This document shows, one piece after another, positions 8,268 through 16,782 of a DNA stretch of 64,000 nt. Position 1 is the first letter of the stretch; each line of letters starts with the position of its first letter. A model generated the notes under the pieces. That model was given only the letters and a program-made list of their open reading frames with translations, had not been told where the DNA came from and did no database searches. Both the position numbers and the translations under genes were made by a program. The stretch is from Pelomonas sp047654785 (GTDB taxonomy: Bacteria > Pseudomonadota > Gammaproteobacteria > Burkholderiales > Burkholderiaceae_C): positions 744,001-808,000 of the forward strand of contig NZ_JASGKQ010000003.1 in NCBI RefSeq assembly GCF_047654785.1, in the 5' to 3' direction.

Positions 8268-9388
8268 GCCGGATGCCGCGCGCCCGCTCCATCCTGGTCC
8301 GGTTCGTCCTCGCACCGGCCGTGCTGGCGGCGCTGGCGGCGGGCATCGCCGGCGGCCTGCTGCGCGCGGGCGTGGCGCTGCCGGCGGGCGGCGCCTGGCT
8401 GGGGGCCGCGGTGTCCGCGCATGCCTTCCTGGTGATCTGCGCGTTCATGGGCACGGTCATCGGCGCCGAGCGGGCCGTGGCGGTGAAGCGCTGGCCGGCC
8501 TGGCTGCCGCCGCTGGCGTCCGGTGCCGCCGGCCTCGTGCTGCTCGCGGGCCGGCCGGCCGGGGCGGCCTGGCTGGCGGTGGGCGCGTCGCTGGGCTTCG
8601 TCGGCGTGAACCTCGTCGTGCTCGGGCGGCAGGCGGCGCTGCACACCGCGCTGCTGCTCGCGGCGGCGCTGGCCTGGGCGGCGGGCTGCCTGCTGCATGC
8701 GCTGGCCGTGCTGCCGGGGGCGGTGGTGCCGCTGTGGTTCTGCTTCCTGACGCTCACCATCGCGGCGGAGCGGCTGGAGATGACCCGGCTGATGCGCCGC
8801 CGCCAGGCCGCCGCGCCGGCGCTGGCCGGCATCCTCGCGGCGATGGTGCTGGGGGCGGCGCTGTCCGGCGTGCAGGGCGGGTTGGGCGGCCTGCTCTACG
8901 GGCTGTCGCTGGCGGCGCTGGCCGCCTGGCTGCTGGCCTTCGACATCGCGCGCCGCACGCTGCGCGCGCAGGGCCTGAGCCGCTACATGGCCGTGTGCCT
9001 GCTGCTGGGCTATGCGTGGCTGTTCGCCGCCGGCCTGGCCTGGGGTGGCGCGGCGCTGGGCCTGCCGCTGCGGGACGCGGCGCTGCATGCGCTGGCGCTC
9101 GGCTTCGTGTTCAGCATGATGCTGGGCCACGCGCCGGTGATCCTGCCGGCCGTGGCGCGCGTGAAGCTGCGCTTCGGCCGCGCGTTCTACCTGCCGCTGG
9201 CGCTGCTGCAGGCCTCGCTGGCGCTGCGGCTGCTGGGCGGCGGCGTCGATGCCCGGCTGCTGGCCGCCGGTGCGCTGGGCAACGCGGCGGCCATCGCGGC
9301 CTTCGCGCTGACCGTGGCCGGCGCCGCGCTGGCCTGGCGCTTCGGGCGCGCCGCGCCCCGTCCTGCCCCTGCGGAGAACGACACATGA
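8261..9388 (+). CDS. Polytopic inner-membrane protein of the NsrR operon
   Basis: 375 residues from ATG 8261, overlapping the DUF59 stop; ATG 8273 is an alternative. The protein is almost entirely hydrophobic, with about ten to twelve helices rich in Leu, Ala and Gly. The segment LHALALGFVFSMMLGHAPVI, with its two spaced histidines in membrane helices, is reminiscent of NnrS and haem-copper oxidase-like subunits. The stop overlaps nnrS (ATGA). It is probably a second membrane component of the nitric-oxide response; the exact function is unknown. Confidence 0.75.
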   Translation: MVSRMPRARSILVRFVLAPAVLAALAAGIAGGLLRAGVALPAGGAWLGAAVSAHAFLVICAFMGTVIGAERAVAVKRWPAWLPPLASGAAGLVLLAGRPAGAAWLAVGASLGFVGVNLVVLGRQAALHTALLLAAALAWAAGCLLHALAVLPGAVVPLWFCFLTLTIAAERLEMTRLMRRRQAAAPALAGILAAMVLGAALSGVQGGLGGLLYGLSLAALAAWLLAFDIARRTLRAQGLSRYMAVCLLLGYAWLFAAGLAWGGAALGLPLRDAALHALALGFVFSMMLGHAPVILPAVARVKLRFGRAFYLPLALLQASLALRLLGGGVDARLLAAGALGNAAAIAAFALTVAGAALAWRFGRAAPRPAPAENDT

Positions 9389-10578
9389 CTTCCCCCCTGC
9401 TGAACATCGGCGAGCCGCCCCGGCCCGCCCCCGGCGGCTTCGCGCTGTTCGCGCTCGGCTTCCGGCCGTTCTACCTGCTGGCCAGCGTCTTCGCGGCGCT
9501 GTCCGTGCCGCTGTGGGCGCTGCAGTTCTCCGGGCTGCTGGGCCATGCCTACCTGGCCGGCGCGATCTGGCATGCGCACGAGATGCTGTTCGGCTTCACG
9601 CTGGCGGTGATCGTCGGCTTCCTGTTCACGGCGGGCCGCAACTGGACCGGCCTGCCCACGCCCACCGGCTGGCCGCTGGCCGCGCTGGCCGGCCTGTGGC
9701 TGGCCGCGCGGGTACTGGTGCTGACGCCGCATGCGGTGGCGGCGGCGGTGGCGAACGTCGCCTTCCCGCTGGCCGCCGCGCTGGGCCTGGCCGTGCCGTT
9801 CCTGCGGGCGAAGAACCGCCGCAACTACTTCTTCATCGCGCTGCTGGTGGCGTTCGCGGCGGCCGCGGGCTGGGTGCATCTGGCGCAGCTGGGCGTGCTG
9901 GCGGCGCCGGGCTGGCCGGGCGTGCAGCTGGCGCTGGACGCGGTGCTGTTCATCCTGGCCGTGATGGGCGGGCGCGTCATCCCGATGTTCACGAACAACG
10001 GCCTGCCCGGCGCGGGCGCCGCGCGCCATCCGCAGGTCGAGCGGGCGGCGCTCGGCGGCGTGCTGGCGCTGGCGGCCTGCGACCTGCTCGGGCTGCGCGG
10101 CGGGCCGGCGATGGCCGTCGCGCTCGCGGCCTGCGTGGCCCATGCCTGGCGCTGGCTGCTGTGGCGGCCGTGGAAGAGCCTGCCGGTGCCGCTGCTGTGG
10201 GTGCTTCACCTGGCCTACCTGTGGGTGCCGGTGCACCTGCTGCTGCGCGGGCTGGCCGAGCGGGGCTGGGTGATGCCGTCGCTGGCCACGCATGCGCTGA
10301 CCGTCGGCGCCGTCGGCGGGCTGGTGATCGGCATGATGACCCGCACGGCCCGGGGCCACACCGGGCGGCCGCTGAAGGCGGACGGCTTCGAGGTCGCCTG
10401 CTACGGGCTGGTCGCGCTGGCGGCGCTGGTGCGCGTGGTGCTGCCGCTGCCGTGGCCGGGGCTGTTCGTCCCCGCCACCGTGGTGTCCAGCCTGCTGTGG
10501 TCGGCGGGCTTCGGGCTCTATGCTGTGCGCTACTGGCCGGTGCTGTCGCGGCCGCGCATCGACGGCCGCCCGGGCTGA
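9385..10578 (+). CDS. nnrS: NnrS family haem/copper membrane protein
   Basis: 397-residue, about 12-helix inner-membrane protein. Family hallmarks are visible: GFRPFYLLA near the N-terminus, WHAHEMLFGF (histidines proposed to bind haem and copper), MGGRVIPMFTNNG in the middle, and GMMTRTARGHTGRPL near the C-terminus. NnrS relieves nitrosative stress, mainly by limiting formation of dinitrosyl iron complexes, and is a typical NsrR target. It is the last gene of the operon; greB follows 11 bp after the stop with its own start at 10590 and could be partly co-transcribed. Confidence 0.92.
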   Translation: MTSPLLNIGEPPRPAPGGFALFALGFRPFYLLASVFAALSVPLWALQFSGLLGHAYLAGAIWHAHEMLFGFTLAVIVGFLFTAGRNWTGLPTPTGWPLAALAGLWLAARVLVLTPHAVAAAVANVAFPLAAALGLAVPFLRAKNRRNYFFIALLVAFAAAAGWVHLAQLGVLAAPGWPGVQLALDAVLFILAVMGGRVIPMFTNNGLPGAGAARHPQVERAALGGVLALAACDLLGLRGGPAMAVALAACVAHAWRWLLWRPWKSLPVPLLWVLHLAYLWVPVHLLLRGLAERGWVMPSLATHALTVGAVGGLVIGMMTRTARGHTGRPLKADGFEVACYGLVALAALVRVVLPLPWPGLFVPATVVSSLLWSAGFGLYAVRYWPVLSRPRIDGRPG

Positions 10579-10589
10579 ATAATGGCGCG

Positions 10590-11156
10590 ATGAGCAAGGC
10601 CTTCACCAAGGAATCCGACGGCGCCGACGATGACGACGGCGACGGCCCGGCGCTGCCCGCGCTGCCGGCCGGCACGCGCAACTACATGACGCCGGCCGGC
10701 CATGCGCGGCTGCGCGCGGAGTTCATGCAGCTCATCGACGTGGAGCGGCCGCGGATGGTCGAGACCGTGTCGTGGGCGGCCAAGAACGGCGACCGCTCGG
10801 AGAACGGCGACTACCTCTACGGCAAGAAGCGGCTGCGCGAGATCGACCGCCGGCTGCGCTTCCTGACCAAGCGGCTGGACATCGCCGAGGTGGTGGACCC
10901 GAGCGTGCACCACGGGGCCGAGCAGGTCTTCTTCGGCGCGACGGTGACCTACGCGAACGCCCGGGGCGAGGAGCGGACGATCACCATCAAGGGCATCGAC
11001 GAGGCGGACAGCCTGGCCGGCGAGGTGAGCTGGGTCTCGCCCATCGCCCGCACGCTGCTGAGGGCGCGCGTGGGGGACGAGCTGCAGCTGGTCACGCCGG
11101 TGGGCGTGGAGCGCATCGAGGTCGTCGAGGTCAGCTACCCGGCGCCGCCGGCTTGA
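10590..11156 (+). CDS. greB: Transcription elongation factor GreB
   Basis: 188 residues. An acidic N-terminal extension (DGADDDDGDG) precedes the GreA/B coiled coil (MTPAGHARLRAEFMQLIDVE, then KNGDRSENGDYLYGKKRLRE with the catalytic acidic tip D/E residues) and the C-terminal FKBP-like domain (about 105-185). GreB stimulates cleavage of backtracked transcripts by RNA polymerase. It is usually next to spoT in Burkholderiales; here a TonB receptor/Sel1 pair lies between. The last 26 bp overlap the 3' end of the convergent Sel1 gene. Confidence 0.93.
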   Translation: MSKAFTKESDGADDDDGDGPALPALPAGTRNYMTPAGHARLRAEFMQLIDVERPRMVETVSWAAKNGDRSENGDYLYGKKRLREIDRRLRFLTKRLDIAEVVDPSVHHGAEQVFFGATVTYANARGEERTITIKGIDEADSLAGEVSWVSPIARTLLRARVGDELQLVTPVGVERIEVVEVSYPAPPA

Positions 11157-12660
11157 CGGGCGGGTGGAGCAGGGCGTCCGCACGGGCGCGCTGTTCGGGG
11201 CTGAGCCGGGCGGCGATCGCGGGCAGCGCCGCGGCCGCCTGCGGATGGCCCAGCGCCTGGCCGAGGCGGCACCAGGCGTAGGCCGCCGCCAGGTCGGTGT
11301 CGCCGCCTTCGCCCTTGGCCAGCATGACGGCCAGGTTGAACATCGCCTCCGGCTGGCGCCGCCCGGCGGCGGCCTGGAACAGCCGGCGCGCGGTGGCCAG
11401 GTCCTGCGGCACGCCCTCGCCGCGGTAGAAAAAGGTCGCCAGCGCGTTCTGCGCGTCGGCATGCCCCTGGACCGCCGCCGCCTTGTAGAGCACCACGGCG
11501 CGCTCGGGCGCGGGGGCGGGCAGGCCCTCGCCCAGGTCCAGCATGCGGGCGGCGGCGTAGGTGGCGTCCAGGTGGCCGGTCCGGGCGGCGGCGCCGTAGT
11601 AGGCGCCGGCGCGCTGCAGGTCCAGCGCGATGCCCTCGGGCTGCCGGGGCATCTGGTGGTGGTAGAGCCGGCCCAGCAGGTAGAGCGCGTTGGCGTCGCC
11701 CGCCTCGCCGGCGGCCTGCAGGTAGGCCAGCGCGCGGCGGGCGTCGGGCGGCGCGCCGAGGCCGCTGAGGTGGGCCTGGCCCAGCAGCGTGCCGGCGGGC
11801 ACGAAGCCGTAGTCCAGCGCCCGGATCGACCACGCACGGGCCGCGGCCGGGTCGCGCCGGGTGCCCAGGCCGGCCAGGTGGATGCGCGCCAGCAGCAGCG
11901 CGGCCTCGACGCGGGCGTTGACGCGGCCGGGCTGCTGCGGGTCGAAGCGCAGCCGGTCGGCGACCGGGTCGTAGCGCGCGTCCACGACCTCGCGCAGCCA
12001 CGCGATGGCCCGGGGCGTGCTGGCCGGCGTGCCCAGGCCCAGCAGGTGCAGGCGGCCCAGCATCAGCGCGGCTTCCTCGTCGCCGAGCTTGTCCCAGCCC
12101 TGCTCGAACCTGGCGCGGGCCGTGTCGAAGTCGCCGGCCTCGTAGGCCTTGAAGGCCTGCTGCAGCGATCTGTCCTTGCGCGCGATCCAGTGGCGGCCGG
12201 CGGCGAAGCGGCGGTCGCCGGCCGCGCAGCCGGCCGCGGGCGGCATGGGCTCGGGGCCCTGGGCGTCCAGGCGCTCGATGCCGCTGCCGACCGCGGCCGT
12301 CTTCGCATCGCCGTCGGGGCCGAGGTCGCTGAAGCGCTCGGCCTCGTGGGACGGGCTGTCCAGCAGGCCGAAGTCGCGCAGATAGGCCAGCGTGGCCTCG
12401 TCGTCGGCGGCCGAGTGGCCGCGCATGAAGGCGCAGGACGAGGCGTCCCGGCGCGACAGCAGCCGGCTCCTGGCGGCGGTGACGAGGGATGGGTCCGCGC
12501 CGTCGCTGCGCCGGCCGGTGACCTGGACCGCGCCCAGCGTCCGGGCCGGGCCGGCCTCGGCGCTGGCGGCGTGGGCCGCCAGCGCCAGCATCAGCATCGG
12601 CGGCAGGCCGGCCCGCGCCGGCCGGCGCCTCGGCGGGCTGGGGCGGGCGGTGCCGGCCAT
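11131..12660 (-). CDS. Sel1/TPR-repeat protein, probably secreted or periplasmic
   Basis: 509 residues. The N-terminus has a basic stretch and hydrophobic segment (MLMLALAAHAASAEAG), consistent with a signal peptide, with the mature start near residue 36. From about residue 165 onward the protein consists of Sel1-like helical repeats (for example GHADAQNALATFFYRGEGVP), which mediate protein-protein contacts. It begins 19 bp after the TonB-dependent receptor stop on the same strand, so it is probably an accessory partner of that receptor. A conserved-looking Cys/Met/Arg segment (SSCAFMRGH) precedes the repeats, and its role is unclear. The stop lies inside greB on the other strand. Confidence 0.8.
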   Translation of the reverse strand: MAGTARPSPPRRRPARAGLPPMLMLALAAHAASAEAGPARTLGAVQVTGRRSDGADPSLVTAARSRLLSRRDASSCAFMRGHSAADDEATLAYLRDFGLLDSPSHEAERFSDLGPDGDAKTAAVGSGIERLDAQGPEPMPPAAGCAAGDRRFAAGRHWIARKDRSLQQAFKAYEAGDFDTARARFEQGWDKLGDEEAALMLGRLHLLGLGTPASTPRAIAWLREVVDARYDPVADRLRFDPQQPGRVNARVEAALLLARIHLAGLGTRRDPAAARAWSIRALDYGFVPAGTLLGQAHLSGLGAPPDARRALAYLQAAGEAGDANALYLLGRLYHHQMPRQPEGIALDLQRAGAYYGAAARTGHLDATYAAARMLDLGEGLPAPAPERAVVLYKAAAVQGHADAQNALATFFYRGEGVPQDLATARRLFQAAAGRRQPEAMFNLAVMLAKGEGGDTDLAAAYAWCRLGQALGHPQAAAALPAIAARLSPEQRARADALLHPPVKPAAPGS

Positions 12661-12679
12661 GGGCGCCTGGCCTCCCGGC

Positions 12680-15600
12680 TCAGCGCGGGCTGCGCAGCGT
12701 GAAGCCCACCATGTAGCGGCGGCCGTTGTAGTTGTCGCCGTAGATGTTGGGAATGCCGTCCGCGTAGTCCTGGTAGCCGCCGGTGCTGCTCATGGTGCGC
12801 TCGCCGGTCAGGTTGCGCACGTCGGCGAAGATTTCCAGGCCGTTCTTGAAGCGGTAGGAGACCTTGGCGTCGACGAAGGCCGTGCGGTTGCTGAAGATGG
12901 GCGCGCCCGGGTTGTACGGCAGGCGCCAGTTGGGCACGCCGAAGCCGGGGTAGTTGTTCACCCCCAGGCCGCTGGTGCCGAGCACGGGCGAGAAGCCGGT
13001 GTAGCGCTGCGCCACCACCTGCGCGGCGATGCGGGCCTGGAAGGCGCCGTCGTCATACCACAGCGAGGCGTTGTACGAGTACTTGGGCTCGCCCTGCACC
13101 GGCAGCACGTCGCCGCTGATCAGGTCCAGCGTGGGCAGCGTCTGGGTGGACTTGGCCTTGGTGAAGTTGGCGTCGAAGCCGGTGTAGCGCAGGAAGGACG
13201 GCAGGAAGGTGAAGGCCGACTTCATGCCGAACTCGAAGCCCCGGCGCGTGGACGCGGGCTGGTTCTCCCAGCGGTTGAAGCTGAACTCCACGTCGGACAG
13301 CGGCTGGCCGGTGGCCGGGTCGATGGCGTCGCTGCCCGCGAACACCTTGGAGTTCGGGTGGTTCACGCTCAGCGTGGGCGCGCCGATCAGGCCGCGCTGG
13401 CGGTAGTAGGCCAGCGAGAACATCGTGTCGCGGTTGGGGAACCACTCCAGCGACAGGTTGTGGTTGACGTTGGTCTGCGGCTTGAGCGCGGGGTTGCCGA
13501 AGGTGCCCGAGCAGCCCTGGTCGCTGGGATCGTCCGGGTCGTTGGCGGGGTCTTCCTCGATGATCTGGCTGACCGTGCAGGTGCCCGCGGGCAGCAGCTT
13601 GGACACGCCCGGCCGCGCGACCGTCTTGCCCACCGAGTAGCGCAGCACCAGCTTGTCCGGCACGGGCCACAGCGCCAGGTTCAGCGAGGGCAGCACGTCG
13701 GTGTTGCTGTCCTGGATGGAGGTGTTCTGGGTCAGCGTGCTCATCACGAAGCCGGCCGGGTTGGTCGGGTCGTCGTTGTCGAAGCTGCCGGTCTTGCGGA
13801 TGGAGCGGAAGGTCATCGAGCCGGTGCCCGCCACGTCGGTCTTGACGACGCGCACGCCGACGTTGCCGCTCAGCTCGATGCCGAAGGGCAGGGCGCGGCC
13901 GGTGAAGGGCAGGCGGTCGATGTCGAAGTCCGTCATCAGGTAGGCGGCCTGCGACTTCTCGCTGAAGCGCGAGACCGGCATGTCGTAGACCTGGCCGTCG
14001 CTGGCCGTGCAGCTGCGGAAGCAGTCCAGCCGCACCGGCACGCCGGCCAGCGCGAACAGCTTGTCGATGTCGATCTGGTGCCAGCCGTTCAGCAGCGAGG
14101 CCGGGCGGTCCTTGGCGCCGGCGTAGAACTGGCCGGCCGGCGGCAGCGTGAGGGTCTGGCGCACCAGCTCCTCGTACTGGGCGCGCGTCAGCGTCGTGGT
14201 GCCGGCGACGACGCCGCCGATGCCGCTGTTGCGCTGGTTGTTGGGCACGTAGCCGTTCTGCGCACAGGGCTGGCCGCCCGCGGCCAGCGAGCCGGGCGTG
14301 TTCTCGCAGCCGATGACGTTCCAGCGCGTGTTCACCTGCGGCATGTAGACGCCGGGCACGAAACCGGCCTGGCCGTAGGTGCCGATGGGCTCCTTGAGGG
14401 TGCCGCCGGCGCCGGTGTAGAAGTCGCCGCCGGTGCTGCGGTAGTTCAGGCCGCCCTTCAGCGCGGTCAGGAAGGGCAGCTTGTCGACGAGGTTGTAGGC
14501 CAGGTCCAGCTTGCCGGTCTTCTCGGTGTTCTCCGAGTCGAAGGAGCGGATCACCTGCAGCAGCGTGTTGTTGGTGTACTGCGCGCGCTGCGCGGCCGTG
14601 TAGGCCGGCACCTCGACCGGGTTGACGGCCGAGGGCGCGAAGCGGGCGGACTGGACCGCCGGGTTCAGCGTCGCGTAGGCCGGGTAGTTGAGCTGGTCGT
14701 TCTGGCTGCCGTCGGGCAGGTTGAACGCCCAGAAGCCGTTGGGCTGGATGGCGAAGTTGCCGACGCCGTAGTTGTAGCCGAACGAAGCCCGGCGGTCGTA
14801 GCGCTGCGCGCTGGACTTGCCGGAGCCGCCCATGAACTGCGCCTTCAGCCGGCCGTCGATGTACTCGCCGCCGAGGACCAGGGTCTTGGAGTCGGTGTCG
14901 ATGGTGCTGAAGATGGTGTCGGTGGTGTAGAAGCCGTTGTTGGTCGAGTAGCTCGTCAGGTGGTGGTTGGCGTCCACCGTGTAGCCGGGCAGCACATTGG
15001 TGGTGGTGCCCTGCACCAGCGGCGCGTTCGCGGCCCGCCAGGAATAGCTGCCGGGCAGCAGCGACGCGACGGCGGACTGCGCCGGGTTCAGCGTGCGCGT
15101 CTTGGCGGCGACGTCGTCGACAAAGCTGCCGGCCGGGTTCACCAGCACCGCGCTGCCGACGCCGAGGAAGCCCACCGTGTCGTCCACGTGGCGCCTGGCC
15201 AGGCTGTACTTGCCGTAGACGGTCAGCTTGTCGCTGACCTTGAAGTCCAGCCGGATGTCGCCGCCCTTGCGCTCGTCGTCCTGCTTGCGCAGGTTGTAGC
15301 GGAAGCCCGCGCTGTGCGACGGCGCATAGTCGTTCCACTGGTTCAGGCAGGTCAGCTGCTCGTTCTGGCGCTGCGTGTAGGCGGCGGTGCGGGCGGTGCT
15401 GCCGTTGATGGCGGCGGTCTGGTCGCCGGTCAGGTCGGGGAAGGCGATGAAGCAGTCGTTCTTGGTCTGGGCGGCGGCCGACTTGGTCAGCAGATCCCTC
15501 GGCGTGGCGGCGTTGAAAAAGCCGCCGCCCGTCAGCGGCGAGGCCAGCAGCGGCTTGTCGATCGTGTCGCCCCACAGCGTGGCCGGGTTGTGGGTGAAGG

Positions 15601-16483
15601 TCTTCTCGGGCGAGTTGTCGAAGTCCGCCTGGCGCACCAGGCCCTGCACGTTGGAGCCGCCGCCCTGCGAGATGGAGTGCATCTCGTTCTGGTAGCGCGA
15701 GTAGTTCAGGTTGGCGATGACGCCCAGGCGCTTGTCCAGGAACTTGTCGGCCAGCACCGCGTTGTAGTTGGGCGTGGTCTTCTTGTTCAGCGAGCTTTGC
15801 GTGGCGGCGGCGCGCAGCGAGTAGTAGGGCTTGTCGAAGTCCAGGCCGGTGCGGGTCTGGATGATGATGCCGCCGCCCAGCGAGCCTTCCGTCATCGCCG
15901 CGGTCGAGCCCTTGACCACGTCCACGCTCTTGATCAGGTCGGACGACAGCTCGCGGAACTCGGTGCCGCGGCCGTCGCCGCCTTCCGCGCCCCGGCCCAG
16001 CAGGTTGGTGCCGGCGCCGGAGCTGACGCCCATGCCGTCCAGCTCCACGCGGGTCAGCTCCGCGCCGTTGCCGCGCACGGACACGCTCACGCCCTCGCCG
16101 TAGTCGCCCCGGTCCAGCGCCACGCCGGCGATGCGCGAGATGGCCTCGCCGATGTTGCGGTCGGGGAAGGCGCCCACGTCCTCGGCGACGATGGAGTCCT
16201 GCGCGGTGGCCGCATGCTTCTTGCGGTTGATCGCGGACTGCTGCGACTGCCGCGTGCCGACGACCAGCACGGTCTCCAGTTCGTTGACCGGCGCCTTGGC
16301 CTGGGCCGCCGGGGCCGCTGCGGCGGGCTTGCCGGCTGCGGGCGCCGACGCGGCGGCGCCCGGCGCGGCCGCGGCTTGCGCCTGCTGGGCTTGGGCGGCC
16401 TCGTGCGCGAGGAGGGCCAGGGCGAGGGCGGCGGCGGCGCCGATGTGGTCACGCCGCAGCGCGGGTTTGCTGGAAGGGGTCAC
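12680..16483 (-). CDS. TonB-dependent receptor, Xanthomonas/Caulobacter type
   Basis: 1,267-residue outer-membrane receptor, longer than the 650-900 of siderophore receptors. Signal peptide to about residue 32 (ALLAHEAAQAQ), Ala/Pro linker, then the plug with DSIVAEDVGAFPDRNIGEAI, the signature of the large receptor subfamily first recognised in Xanthomonas and Caulobacter and often linked to carbohydrate or polymer uptake. SVSVRGNGAELTRVELDG and a C-terminal barrel ending YMVGFTLRSPR are present. Upstream (16484-16782) lies a gene-free, locally AT-richer region with repeated motifs, probably its promoter. The Sel1 gene follows in the same operon. The pair lies between spoT and greB, which are normally neighbours. 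Substrate unknown. Confidence 0.9.
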   Translation of the reverse strand: MTPSSKPALRRDHIGAAAALALALLAHEAAQAQQAQAAAAPGAAASAPAAGKPAAAAPAAQAKAPVNELETVLVVGTRQSQQSAINRKKHAATAQDSIVAEDVGAFPDRNIGEAISRIAGVALDRGDYGEGVSVSVRGNGAELTRVELDGMGVSSGAGTNLLGRGAEGGDGRGTEFRELSSDLIKSVDVVKGSTAAMTEGSLGGGIIIQTRTGLDFDKPYYSLRAAATQSSLNKKTTPNYNAVLADKFLDKRLGVIANLNYSRYQNEMHSISQGGGSNVQGLVRQADFDNSPEKTFTHNPATLWGDTIDKPLLASPLTGGGFFNAATPRDLLTKSAAAQTKNDCFIAFPDLTGDQTAAINGSTARTAAYTQRQNEQLTCLNQWNDYAPSHSAGFRYNLRKQDDERKGGDIRLDFKVSDKLTVYGKYSLARRHVDDTVGFLGVGSAVLVNPAGSFVDDVAAKTRTLNPAQSAVASLLPGSYSWRAANAPLVQGTTTNVLPGYTVDANHHLTSYSTNNGFYTTDTIFSTIDTDSKTLVLGGEYIDGRLKAQFMGGSGKSSAQRYDRRASFGYNYGVGNFAIQPNGFWAFNLPDGSQNDQLNYPAYATLNPAVQSARFAPSAVNPVEVPAYTAAQRAQYTNNTLLQVIRSFDSENTEKTGKLDLAYNLVDKLPFLTALKGGLNYRSTGGDFYTGAGGTLKEPIGTYGQAGFVPGVYMPQVNTRWNVIGCENTPGSLAAGGQPCAQNGYVPNNQRNSGIGGVVAGTTTLTRAQYEELVRQTLTLPPAGQFYAGAKDRPASLLNGWHQIDIDKLFALAGVPVRLDCFRSCTASDGQVYDMPVSRFSEKSQAAYLMTDFDIDRLPFTGRALPFGIELSGNVGVRVVKTDVAGTGSMTFRSIRKTGSFDNDDPTNPAGFVMSTLTQNTSIQDSNTDVLPSLNLALWPVPDKLVLRYSVGKTVARPGVSKLLPAGTCTVSQIIEEDPANDPDDPSDQGCSGTFGNPALKPQTNVNHNLSLEWFPNRDTMFSLAYYRQRGLIGAPTLSVNHPNSKVFAGSDAIDPATGQPLSDVEFSFNRWENQPASTRRGFEFGMKSAFTFLPSFLRYTGFDANFTKAKSTQTLPTLDLISGDVLPVQGEPKYSYNASLWYDDGAFQARIAAQVVAQRYTGFSPVLGTSGLGVNNYPGFGVPNWRLPYNPGAPIFSNRTAFVDAKVSYRFKNGLEIFADVRNLTGERTMSSTGGYQDYADGIPNIYGDNYNGRRYMVGFTLRSPR

Positions 16484-16649
16484 GAGAGGTCTCCGCGAGC
16501 CGGCCCGCTGGGGCGGCCATCGTTGTTGTGGAAAGGGCGAAGCCCTGACCGCAGCCCGTCCTGCGGCAGGCAGGGGGCTCGCTGGTGCGGCGGAGAGCGC
16601 GTCAGGTCACTCCGTCGCGGGCGCTGGAGCGGACCTTACGCAGGCGGTG

Positions 16650-16745
16650 AAAACGCGAGAAATTCGTTTTGAGCGTTTTGCTATCTGCAAACGCGATACC
16701 GGGGCCGGAAACACTGGTTAACCCGCAGCCACGAACGGAAACACT
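16650..16745. promoter_or_regulatory. Repeat-bearing promoter region of the large TonB receptor
   Basis: The 299-bp gap 16484-16782 holds no gene. Within it are AAAACGC (16650-16656), the inverse GCGTTTT (16673-16679), a further AAACGCG (16689-16695) and a 30-bp-spaced direct repeat CGGAAACACT (16706-16715 and 16736-16745). The AT-rich patch around them is unusual for this genome and is consistent with a regulated promoter reading leftward into the receptor gene. Confidence 0.35.
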
Positions 16746-16782
16746 CAAGCCCGTGATTGGCTTGGCGGGCAGGCGGCGGCGC

